DNA of 64,000 nucleotides, taken from contig NZ_JYLB01000011.1 of the NCBI RefSeq assembly GCF_001042905.1, positions 124,001 to 188,000 of the forward strand. Direction: 5' to 3'. This DNA comes from Pseudomonas lini. Lineage in GTDB: Bacteria > Pseudomonadota > Gammaproteobacteria > Pseudomonadales > Pseudomonadaceae. Positions 16,799 through 24,331 of the stretch are shown here, piece after piece (position 1 is the first letter of the stretch; every line of letters begins with the position of its first letter). Both the position numbers and the translations under genes were made by a program. The notes below the pieces were generated by a model. It did not search any database. It was not told where the DNA came from and saw nothing but the letters and a program-made list of their open reading frames with translations.

Positions 16799-18149
16799 AT
16801 CAGCCGGTCGCGGCCGCCATGCGGTGGTGATCGGCGGCAGCGTGACCGGTTGCCTGACGGCCGCGGTGCTCGCCCGTCGTTTCGAGCGCGTCACCGTGAT
16901 CGAAAAAAGCAACTTCTACGACGAAACCGGCCCGCGTCAGAGCATTCCCCAGGAGCATCACGTGCATCTGCTGCTGTTGCGTGGCAAGCAGATCATCGAG
17001 GGCATATTCCCCGGAATCCTCAAGGCGCTGGAGCACAGCGGTGCGCAAGTGGCGGACCTTGGCCACGATGTGAAGTGGTATCAGGGTGGACGCTGGAAGA
17101 ACCGCTACCGAAGCGGCATCTATGCGCACTATTGCAGTCGTCGACTGATCGACAACCAATTGCGCCGATGCCTGTCGCAGGTGCCACGGGTCGAGGTGCT
17201 TTCCGGCGCGCGGGTGACGCGTCTGGAGTTTTCCGGCCACAGCAACCCGCGTGCGGTGAGCGGGGTGGTGATTGACAGCGGCTCTGGCGAACACAGCCTG
17301 GCCTGCGATCTGGTGGTGGACGCCAGTGGCCGGGGCACGCACCTGCCAACGTGGCTGAAAGAGGCCGGGTTCGGCGCGGTCGAAACCAGCGTGGTCAAGA
17401 CCGAGCTCGGTTACGCGTCACGCATCTATCGCCGCCTTCCGGCCTTCGCCGAGCAATGGCAGGTGCTGCTGGTGCTGCCCACTGCACCGGCGCAGAGTTC
17501 CATGGGGGTAATCAGCCCCATTGAAGGCAATCGGTGGATGGTGACGACCGGGGGATGGTTCGGCAATTTTCCTGGCAAGGACCCTGACGAGTTCTTGCAG
17601 GCCCTGGCCGCGCTACCGGTGCCGGATATCCATGAAGTCATCCGCGACGCCGAACCGCTGTCGGACGTTTTCACCTTCAAGATGCCGGGCAGCAGTCGTC
17701 GCCATTACGACCGTATCGAACACTGGCCGACCGGTCTGCTGGTGGTGGGCGATGCCCTGAGCAGCATGAATCCGCTCTACAGCCAAGGCATGACCATCGG
17801 TGCCCTCGAAGCCGATTGCATCGATCAACACATCGATGCAGTGCTGGGGCAATCGATCAGTTTTCAACAGTTACAGGCCTCGCTGTGTGGTGTGGTCGAT
17901 GGCGCCTGGAACATGGCCACCACCGAGGATTTCCGTTTTCCGCAGACTCAGGGCGAGCGCAGTTGGCGTACCGGTTTCCACCATTGGTATGGCGCAGGCC
18001 TTGGCAAATTGTCGGCGAGCAATCGTCGCGCGCTCGAAACGCAAATCGGTGTGACCAACCTGGTGATGGAGCCCAGCCGGCTCTATTCACCGGCGATTGT
18101 GTCGCGTATCGCACTCAATGCCATCTTTCCCGGGAACACTCGACAATGA
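16779..18149 (+). CDS. FAD-dependent monooxygenase/oxidoreductase
   Basis: 456-residue flavoprotein of the PHBH/epoxidase-like group. The N-terminal dinucleotide-binding motif is VVIGGSVTGCLTAAVLARRF with acidic E at the end of the second strand. A characteristic PRQSIPQEHHVHLLLLRG segment follows near residue 50, and the second FAD motif is LLVVGDALSSMNPLYSQGM. The start lies 20 nt inside the upstream gene, with no closer in-frame alternative that keeps the Rossmann motif intact. Expected chemistry is hydroxylation, epoxidation or oxidation. No tryptophan-halogenase WxWxIP motif is seen, so a halogenase is unlikely. Confidence 0.82.
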   Translation: MTTLPPESAGRGRHAVVIGGSVTGCLTAAVLARRFERVTVIEKSNFYDETGPRQSIPQEHHVHLLLLRGKQIIEGIFPGILKALEHSGAQVADLGHDVKWYQGGRWKNRYRSGIYAHYCSRRLIDNQLRRCLSQVPRVEVLSGARVTRLEFSGHSNPRAVSGVVIDSGSGEHSLACDLVVDASGRGTHLPTWLKEAGFGAVETSVVKTELGYASRIYRRLPAFAEQWQVLLVLPTAPAQSSMGVISPIEGNRWMVTTGGWFGNFPGKDPDEFLQALAALPVPDIHEVIRDAEPLSDVFTFKMPGSSRRHYDRIEHWPTGLLVVGDALSSMNPLYSQGMTIGALEADCIDQHIDAVLGQSISFQQLQASLCGVVDGAWNMATTEDFRFPQTQGERSWRTGFHHWYGAGLGKLSASNRRALETQIGVTNLVMEPSRLYSPAIVSRIALNAIFPGNTRQ

Positions 18150-18844
18150 TCGACGATCTCCTGCACTTCTCTGGCATCGAACACTTGGTGTTCGATTGGA
18201 ACGGTACTTTGATCGACGATCTCGATCTGGCCGTCTTCGCGGTGAATCGCTGTGGCGAGCATTTTGATGTGGCGCCCATCACGGCGGCTCAATACCGGGC
18301 CAAGTTCGATTTCCCCATCGTCAATTTCTACGCGTCGTTGGGTTTTGATTTTTCGCGGACCCCATTCCCGATCATCGTCCAGCGCTACCTTGAGCATTTC
18401 GACGCCAACGTTGCGCAATGTCGGTTGCATGACGGTGTCATCGAGTTACTCGCCGCGGCGCGGCGCGCAGGCATTGGTGTGTCGATCCTGTCGGCGTCCC
18501 ACTGCGATGTGCTCCAGCAAACCCTGGAAGCCAAGGGCCTGCGCGATTGCTTCGAGCACGTGGTGGGGCTGACGCACAATCACGCGACCAGCAAGGCCGC
18601 CGAGGCAGTCGTCCTGCAGCAAACCCTCGGCACGCCGGCCGCTCGCACCCTGTTTGTCGGCGATACCCTGCATGACTTTGATGTCGCTCGTTCCGTGGGC
18701 TGGCAACCGGTGTTGGTCACCACTGGCCATCAGGACGCCAATCGCCTGCGTCGCAGTGGCGCGGTGCTGTTCGACGGGCTGGGTGAGTTGCTGACCCGCT
18801 TCAGCCCCGACGACATGCGCGTCATCGAACTCGGGGAGGCCTGA
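18146..18844 (+). CDS. HAD-superfamily phosphatase-like hydrolase (DWNGT variant)
   Basis: 232 residues from ATG 18146, overlapping the upstream stop by 4 nt. HAD motif I reads FDWNGTLIDD: the nucleophilic Asp is present, but the second Asp of DxDxT, usually the general acid/base, is Asn. Motif II is ILSASHCD, and motif IV is LFVGDTLHDFDVAR. FDWNGT variants occur in several HAD families, so activity is still likely. In context it would dephosphorylate a pathway intermediate, analogous to NtdB in kanosamine synthesis. Function is inferred. Confidence 0.82.
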   Translation: MIDDLLHFSGIEHLVFDWNGTLIDDLDLAVFAVNRCGEHFDVAPITAAQYRAKFDFPIVNFYASLGFDFSRTPFPIIVQRYLEHFDANVAQCRLHDGVIELLAAARRAGIGVSILSASHCDVLQQTLEAKGLRDCFEHVVGLTHNHATSKAAEAVVLQQTLGTPAARTLFVGDTLHDFDVARSVGWQPVLVTTGHQDANRLRRSGAVLFDGLGELLTRFSPDDMRVIELGEA

Positions 18845-18846
18845 TC

Positions 18847-19959
18847 GTGACCACACCGCAGATTGTTCTTGTTTGCCTGATCGCGACAACGCTGCTATTG
18901 CGTGCGCTGGTCACCTTTTATTACCGCGACAAGCAGCGTGTGCTGCGTTTGCTGAAGCTGGAACCGCGCCTGCCCGATCGCAAGGAGCATTACTACCGAC
19001 CGCTGGATGAATGGTTCGCACCGTTGCCGTTTATCTGGGTCTGGCTGGATATCGTCGCCGCCGTGCTGCTCGCGTCGATTTATTCCACGCCGTTGATGTG
19101 GCTGGGGGTGGTGCTGTGGAGTGGCGGGCGCATGCGGGCGCTGCAAGAGTTCGGGCACAACGCTGTGCATTTCGCCTTGTGTCGGCACCACGCCTGGCAA
19201 TGGTGGCTGGGCAACGTGTTCTATCAGTTCCCGATATTCAAGCGCGACATGCGCAGCCGTCACCAGGCGCACACCATCGAACACCATCGCCACCCCAATC
19301 ATCCGCAACTGGACCCCAACCGCGCACGCGTGCACGCCGGCGGTTATGTCGCCGGGTTGTCGCCGGGCGGCTTCTATCGCTTGTTGCTGTACCCGCTGAC
19401 CCCTGCCGGGGCCTGGGTAAATCTGAGCACGATGGTGCGCAACAGCCTGTTGAATCATTCCCGGGTGACGACGGTGATCCGCTGGCTGAGTGTAATGGCC
19501 GTGGCGGCGCTGCTTTACTGGGCGGGTGGCTGGAAAGGCGTGGTGTTTGGCTGGTTGCTGCCGTTGCTGACGTCGTACCCGGTCTATGCCTGGGTCTCGT
19601 TGCTTACCGAACACCGCTGGTTCATCGAAGGGTCGTCAAGGGACCGACGTGATCTCGAATACCTGGCCGGTCGGCCCACCGACTACTTCGGCCTGAGCGG
19701 CTGGATGGTGCGTGTGTTCATCGCGCCGACCTCTGACGCCTATCACCTGGCCCATTCGCTGTATCCCGGGGTGCGCTGGAATTACCTGCCGGCAATCGAC
19801 CGTCATCTGAAGATTCACGAACCGCGCTACAGCAACAACGCCAGTGAAGGCTTGCTGTTGCGCCGGGGCAACGCACCGACGGCGCTTTCGGAACTGTACG
19901 AGCGCCTGGTCAGCACCGAACAAGAAGAATCCATCCTGAAGACGAGAGGCAATACGTGA
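18847..19959 (+). CDS. Membrane fatty-acid-desaturase-like di-iron oxygenase (GTG start)
   Basis: 370-residue integral membrane protein. His boxes typical of the desaturase/hydroxylase superfamily are visible: EFGHNAVH, SRHQAHTIEHHRHPNH, TEHRW and, near the C-terminus, DAYHLAHSLYP. Hydrophobic helices occur at the N-terminus (LVCLIATTLLLRALVTF), about residues 58-95 and 195-245. GTG 18847 follows a strong GGGGAGG site. The superfamily uses a non-haem di-iron centre to desaturate or hydroxylate C-H bonds. Its place in an amino-sugar-like cluster is unusual; the substrate may be a lipid tail or the core itself. Confidence 0.82.
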   Translation: MTTPQIVLVCLIATTLLLRALVTFYYRDKQRVLRLLKLEPRLPDRKEHYYRPLDEWFAPLPFIWVWLDIVAAVLLASIYSTPLMWLGVVLWSGGRMRALQEFGHNAVHFALCRHHAWQWWLGNVFYQFPIFKRDMRSRHQAHTIEHHRHPNHPQLDPNRARVHAGGYVAGLSPGGFYRLLLYPLTPAGAWVNLSTMVRNSLLNHSRVTTVIRWLSVMAVAALLYWAGGWKGVVFGWLLPLLTSYPVYAWVSLLTEHRWFIEGSSRDRRDLEYLAGRPTDYFGLSGWMVRVFIAPTSDAYHLAHSLYPGVRWNYLPAIDRHLKIHEPRYSNNASEGLLLRRGNAPTALSELYERLVSTEQEESILKTRGNT

Positions 19960-20867
19960 CGAACTCAACGGAATTTCAACAGGTGCAACGCATTGGCATT
20001 ATTGGTGGCAGCGGTCTTCAACAGCTGCCAGGTCTGGAAGATATTCGCCTGGTCGAAATCGAGACCGCGTTCGGCCAGCCTTCCTCCCCCGTCACCCTTG
20101 GCACGCTCAACGGCGTGCCGGTGGCCTTCGTACAGCGTCATGGGGTTGGGCACACGATTCCACCCGCCTCAATCAATGTGCGCGCCAACATTGCCGCGCT
20201 ACGTCACGTCGGTTGCACTCAATTGTTATCGGTCAGTGCGGTGGGCAGCCTCAGCCACGATGCGCCACCGGGCAGTTTCGTGCTGATAGATCAATTCATC
20301 GATCGCACCATCCAGCGTGACAAGACCTTCTTCGGCCCAGGCCTGGTGGGGCACGTGCCGTTCGGCAATCCAGTGTGCGGGCGCATGCACGCTGTCCTGG
20401 CCAAGAGTGTGAAAACGACGGATGTTCAGGCACTCGATAGCGGTACTTATGTCGTGATGGAAGGGCCGCAATTTTCGACCCGGGCCGAATCGAACCTCTA
20501 TCGCCAATGGGGCGGCACCGTCATCGGCATGACCGCGATGCCCGAGGCGAAACTGGCTCGCGAAGCCGAGCTTTGCTACGCGATGATTGCCATCCCCACC
20601 GACTTCGATTGCTGGCATGAGTCCCATGAGGATGTGAACGCCGCCCTCGTCGCCCAACGCATGGCCGACACCTTCACCCTGACTCGCCGATTGGTCACCG
20701 AGGCGGTTTCGCGTCTGGGCAAGCATCGCGGTGCCTGCCCGTGCGGCTGTGACCGCGCACTTGATACGGCGGTGATGACCGCGCCTGAACACCGTGACCC
20801 GGCCATGGTGGATCGTTTGCTGACCGTCGCACCCAACGCCATGCACCTGAGATCGAATAAGGATTGA
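19956..20867 (+). CDS. S-methyl-5'-thioadenosine phosphorylase-type nucleoside phosphorylase
   Basis: 303-residue PNP/MTAP-family enzyme that cleaves the glycosidic bond of purine nucleosides with phosphate. Visible motifs are IGIIGGSGLQQLPGLE (phosphate site), VMEGPQFSTRAESNLYRQWG, VIGMTAMPEAKLARE and TDFDCWHE. The Asp pair in TDFDCW corresponds to the adenine-recognising residues of MTAP, so 6-aminopurines such as MTA are favoured over inosine-type substrates. GTG start, overlapping the desaturase gene by 4 nt (GTGA). It may remove MTA formed by an aminocarboxypropyl or decarboxy-SAM reaction, or split a nucleoside intermediate. Confidence 0.87.
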   Translation: MTNSTEFQQVQRIGIIGGSGLQQLPGLEDIRLVEIETAFGQPSSPVTLGTLNGVPVAFVQRHGVGHTIPPASINVRANIAALRHVGCTQLLSVSAVGSLSHDAPPGSFVLIDQFIDRTIQRDKTFFGPGLVGHVPFGNPVCGRMHAVLAKSVKTTDVQALDSGTYVVMEGPQFSTRAESNLYRQWGGTVIGMTAMPEAKLAREAELCYAMIAIPTDFDCWHESHEDVNAALVAQRMADTFTLTRRLVTEAVSRLGKHRGACPCGCDRALDTAVMTAPEHRDPAMVDRLLTVAPNAMHLRSNKD

Positions 20868-20871
20868 AATC

Positions 20872-21468
20872 ATGAATCAAGCCATTGCCACCAAGGATCG
20901 CGTGCGCATCAAGCAGGTCGAGGTACTGTCGGATAACTGGTACGTACTGCGCAAAACCACCTACGATTTCCAGGGCCGCGACGGCACCTGGCGAAACATG
21001 TCCCGGGAGACCTACGACCGTGGCAACGGGGCGACGATCCTGCTTTACAGCAAGTTGAAGCAGACGGTTGTACTGACCCGGCAATTCCGGTTCCCGGCCT
21101 TCGTCAACGAACACGATGGCATGCTCATTGAGACCTGCGCCGGCCTGCTGGACCGAGACGATCCGCACACCTGTATCCGCAAGGAAACCGAGGAAGAAAC
21201 CGGTTACCGGATTAAAGACGTGCGCAAGATTTTCGAGGCTTTCATGAGCCCTGGATCGGTGACCGAACGCTTGTATTTCTTTGTCGGCGAATATTTCGAC
21301 GAGGACAAGCTGGGGGAGGGGGGCGGCGTCGAAGCGGAGGGCGAAGAGGTCGAAGTGCTTGAACTGCCCCTCGACGAGGCCCTGGCCATGATCGAGACAG
21401 GCGCTATCAGTGACGGCAAGACGATCATGCTCTTGCAGTACGCCAAATTACACCGGCTACTGGAGTGA
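20872..21468 (+). CDS. NudK-like Nudix hydrolase (nucleotide-sugar/ADP-ribose pyrophosphatase)
   Basis: 198 residues with close similarity in layout to GDP-mannose pyrophosphatase NudK: REXYDRGNGATILLY-type segment (ETYDRGNGATILLYS), RQFRFPAFVNEHDGMLIE, the Nudix box GLLDRDDP followed by RKETEEETGY, then MSPGSVTERLYFFVGEY and GAISDGKTIMLLQYAKL. NudK hydrolyses GDP-mannose or ADP-ribose to sugar phosphate and NMP. It is the second Nudix gene of the cluster, 5 nt after the phosphorylase. A nucleotide-sugar substrate is likely but not proven. Confidence 0.87.
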   Translation: MNQAIATKDRVRIKQVEVLSDNWYVLRKTTYDFQGRDGTWRNMSRETYDRGNGATILLYSKLKQTVVLTRQFRFPAFVNEHDGMLIETCAGLLDRDDPHTCIRKETEEETGYRIKDVRKIFEAFMSPGSVTERLYFFVGEYFDEDKLGEGGGVEAEGEEVEVLELPLDEALAMIETGAISDGKTIMLLQYAKLHRLLE

Positions 21469-21470
21469 GC

Positions 21471-22388
21471 ATGAACGAGCTTATTGCGATCAGCTCCATG
21501 GAAAACGCCGAACTGGCCGAGTTCGTCGACGGCATTGCTGCTCACGTCGGTATACCCGTGCGCCTTACCCGTTGGTCAACCGCCGAACTGGTCGAGCGTT
21601 TGCGCAGCGACACCGCCGGGTCGTGGGATCTATTGCTGGGCACGGCGGCCACCGCGTTGCTGGACCCGGCACTGGCGTCGCTATTGATGCCCCTCGACAA
21701 CCTGGACGTTTCGGCCTTGCCTCCCTCGGCGGTTGCGCAAGACCGACGCTGGTTCAGCCCATCCGGTTTTGTACCGGCGTTCTGTTACGACCCGCACGTG
21801 TTGGCAGCGCAAGGTCTTGCGCCGCCCACAACGTGGGAAGCCCTCTGTGCCGCGCACTGGTCGGGGCGCCTTGCGTTGCCGGATCCGGCGCGCTCGGGCG
21901 CAGGCTATCTGCACCTGAGTGCGCTCCTTGAGCGTTACGGTGACGGCGCCTGGGACATGCTCGACACGATTGCCCGGTTGCAGCCGTCAATCAGCGGTTC
22001 GTCCACTGCGCCGATCGAGGCTGTGCTTGCCAGTCAGGCGTGGCTGGGGGTGACCGTGTCAACGGCAGCTACCCGGGCCGCCCAGGAACATCCTTCGCTA
22101 CGCTGGTGCGTGCCCGATGATGCGCGCTGCTACGAGTATGAAGTGTTCGGTTGTCGTGCCGGTTCGGCAAAGGCTGTGCAGGCACAGCAAGCGCTCGGCT
22201 GGATGCTCACACCCGCGGCGGCGGCGATCAGTCGCCGCTTCGGCAAAGTGGTGTTGGGCGGTGTTTCGGGTGGCGAACTGAAGGTCAGCGACTTGCAGGC
22301 GCTGGATGCGCAAAAGGCCAGTCAGGCGAAGATTGCCCGTTGCGCGCAGTGGCATTCCCTCTTTGCTGAACGAGTGCTCGATGAGTGA
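21471..22388 (+). CDS. Periplasmic-binding-protein-like protein without signal peptide
   Basis: 305 residues that resemble iron(III)/thiamine/phosphonate-type ABC solute-binding proteins: an early WDLLLGTAA segment, FSPSGFVPAFCYDP, LALPDPARSGAGYL (the DPAxSG motif) and GWMLTPAAAAISRRFG. The protein starts MNELIAISSMENAELAE, directly at what would be the first strand of the mature domain; there is no signal peptide and no upstream in-frame extension that would supply one. No ABC permease or ATPase gene is nearby. ATG 21471 follows GGAG by 5 nt; GTG 21465 is an alternative. It is probably a cytoplasmic binding domain used as a sensor, carrier or enzyme. Confidence 0.7.
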   Translation: MNELIAISSMENAELAEFVDGIAAHVGIPVRLTRWSTAELVERLRSDTAGSWDLLLGTAATALLDPALASLLMPLDNLDVSALPPSAVAQDRRWFSPSGFVPAFCYDPHVLAAQGLAPPTTWEALCAAHWSGRLALPDPARSGAGYLHLSALLERYGDGAWDMLDTIARLQPSISGSSTAPIEAVLASQAWLGVTVSTAATRAAQEHPSLRWCVPDDARCYEYEVFGCRAGSAKAVQAQQALGWMLTPAAAAISRRFGKVVLGGVSGGELKVSDLQALDAQKASQAKIARCAQWHSLFAERVLDE

Positions 22389-23607
22389 GCTGCCTATGAC
22401 TGACACCACACGCAACGACTGGCCCGTACCCGTCGACGGACACCCTTGGGGCATCTACCTGATGTTCGGGCTCTTCGGCGCCCAACAAGGCATGTTGGGT
22501 CCGATCATGCCTTTTTTGCGCGGTGAACTCGGGCTGGACCTGCGCTGGACCGGTTTGCATTTTGCCGCCTATGCGTTGGGCCTGGCCTTGGTCGGCTTTC
22601 CGTATCGCTGGCTGGAGCGACGTTCGTTATCCATCGGCATGGGGCAAATCGCGATTGCTTCGATCGTGGTTGCCAGCGGTTTGTTCAGCTTGGCCAACTA
22701 CCTGCCGATGACGCTTCTTGCCGCGATGTTGATGGGGTTGTCGGGTGGGTTGGTCATGGCGGTTGGCCAAGCCATGCTCGGCGCTCGCTATCAGGAACAA
22801 GCAGCGGCAAAACTGGTGGCGGCCCATGTGGTGGCGGGTCTTTGCGTGCTGGGCGGCGCCTTGCTGGTGGGCGGCGCGACGGCCGTCGATTGGTCTTGGC
22901 GGGTGGCGCCACTGGTCGTTGCAGTGTGTGCGGTCCTGCTGGTGGTGGTGTCGCGCACGGCGTATCGAATGGACGCGGGGTCGCCACATGACGCTCGGCT
23001 TGTGCAGGGCAAGAATAGCCTGCCCCTTGGACGACGGTTGCAGCTGAGCCTGTGGGCGTTGGTAATCCTGGGGATTTCGGCGGAATGGGGCGTCGGTTTC
23101 TGGGGCGCCGAGTACATGAAAACCCATGTGCAGATCAGCGCCTCGGCAGCGGCGACCTTGATGAGTGTGTATTTCGCGGGTACGGTCTGCGGTCGCCTGG
23201 CCAGCAGCTATGCGTTGCGCGCAATCAGACCGCTGACGCTGCTGGTGGCGGTAATGCTGGGGGCGATCGCCACGTTGTTGGTGTTGTACTTCACGCAAGA
23301 GCGATGGGCCACGGCGGCTTTCACCTTTGTACTGGGTGCCTGCCTGGGCAATTTTTTCCCGCTGATCCTGGGCTCGGCGATGAGCATCGCGCCCCGCGCC
23401 AGTTCCGCGCTCAGTACCCAGGCATCGCAAGCGGTGGGGGTGGCGTTGTTGCTGGCGCCGTTTCTGCTCGGCCTGCTCTCGGAACGGATAGGCGTAGAAG
23501 CCGCCTTCAGTTTGTTGATTGTGTACCCCATTCTCATGTTGCCGGTTGTGCTGGGGTTGCGCGGCGCGTTATCCACAGGCAATGCGGCTGTTATTCGACA
23601 GGAGTAA
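22381..23607 (+). CDS. MFS transporter, probable exporter of the cluster product
   Basis: About 408 residues with 12 predicted membrane helices. The first contains GIYLMFGLFGAQQGMLGPIMPFL, with the loop 2-3 motif reduced to YRWLERRSLSIGMGQ. The second half starts near WALVILGISAEWGVGFWGAEYM. Start at ATG 22381 overlaps the upstream stop by 8 nt; ATG 22396 is an alternative. It is the only transporter in the cluster, so export or self-resistance is the simplest role. Substrate unknown. Confidence 0.83.
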   Translation: MSELPMTDTTRNDWPVPVDGHPWGIYLMFGLFGAQQGMLGPIMPFLRGELGLDLRWTGLHFAAYALGLALVGFPYRWLERRSLSIGMGQIAIASIVVASGLFSLANYLPMTLLAAMLMGLSGGLVMAVGQAMLGARYQEQAAAKLVAAHVVAGLCVLGGALLVGGATAVDWSWRVAPLVVAVCAVLLVVVSRTAYRMDAGSPHDARLVQGKNSLPLGRRLQLSLWALVILGISAEWGVGFWGAEYMKTHVQISASAAATLMSVYFAGTVCGRLASSYALRAIRPLTLLVAVMLGAIATLLVLYFTQERWATAAFTFVLGACLGNFFPLILGSAMSIAPRASSALSTQASQAVGVALLLAPFLLGLLSERIGVEAAFSLLIVYPILMLPVVLGLRGALSTGNAAVIRQE

Positions 23608-23614
23608 GTGTCAA

Positions 23615-24271
23615 TTGGTTATCTCTGCACTGTTGTTCGACCTGGATGGCACCCTCATCGATACCGATGAGTTACACCTCAATGCTTACAATCAGTTGTT
23701 GGCGCGCTGGGACCGCTCGATGGACATCAGCTATTACAAAGCAAAAGTCATGGGCTTTCCGGACGACATGATCTTCGGCGGGTTGTTTCCCGATATGCCC
23801 GTAGAACAATACGCGGCACTGGCGGCGGAAAAAGAGAGAATGTTCCGCGATCAATTGGGTGAAACCCATCCTGTGCCCGGGGTGCTGCGCATTCTTGACT
23901 ATGCCGACGCCGCCAACATTCCCGTGGCTGTGGTGACCAATGCCCCGCGTGAAAATGCAGCGGCCATGCTGAGCGGAATGGGGATTGCCAACCGCTTCAA
24001 GACGTTGGTGATTGGTGGCGAACTGGCACGCGGCAAACCGCATCCGATGCCGTACCTCACCGCCCTGGAAATACTCGGTGTCGGGGCGGGTGATGCGATT
24101 GCCTTCGAAGACTCGCTGGCCGGTGTGCAATCGGCTTCGGCGGCCGGCATCCATACCTTTGGCATGCTGGCCGGGCTGCAAGAAAACCAGCTTCGCGAGG
24201 CCGGTGCCCGGAGTATTATCCGGGACTTCAACGATGCTGCCCTGTGGGACTGGATCAAACCCGTCTCTTGA
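23615..24271 (+). CDS. HAD phosphatase of the beta-phosphoglucomutase-like family
   Basis: 218 residues from TTG 23615, which has GGAG 10 nt upstream and gives LVISALLFDLDGTLIDTDE; ATG 23582 would add 11 residues and overlap the MFS gene. HAD motif I FDLDGTLIDTDELH is complete, motif II is VVTNAPREN, motif III GKPHPMPY and motif IV AIAFEDSLAGVQSASAAG. The helical cap sits between motifs I and II. This is the canonical sugar-phosphatase/phosphoglycolate-phosphatase layout. It is the last gene of the coupled run and the second HAD enzyme in it. Confidence 0.85.
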   Translation: MVISALLFDLDGTLIDTDELHLNAYNQLLARWDRSMDISYYKAKVMGFPDDMIFGGLFPDMPVEQYAALAAEKERMFRDQLGETHPVPGVLRILDYADAANIPVAVVTNAPRENAAAMLSGMGIANRFKTLVIGGELARGKPHPMPYLTALEILGVGAGDAIAFEDSLAGVQSASAAGIHTFGMLAGLQENQLREAGARSIIRDFNDAALWDWIKPVS

Positions 24272-24331
24272 TCCATCGTCCCCCGGGTCGAAGTGTGTCG
24301 GGTGGCGGCACACGACTGGCCGAGGACACCG

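Noticed and set aside
16779..18149. Tryptophan halogenase assignment for the FAD enzyme
   Set aside because: No WxWxIP motif and no conserved halogenase lysine region; the sequence fits the PHBH/epoxidase-like group better.
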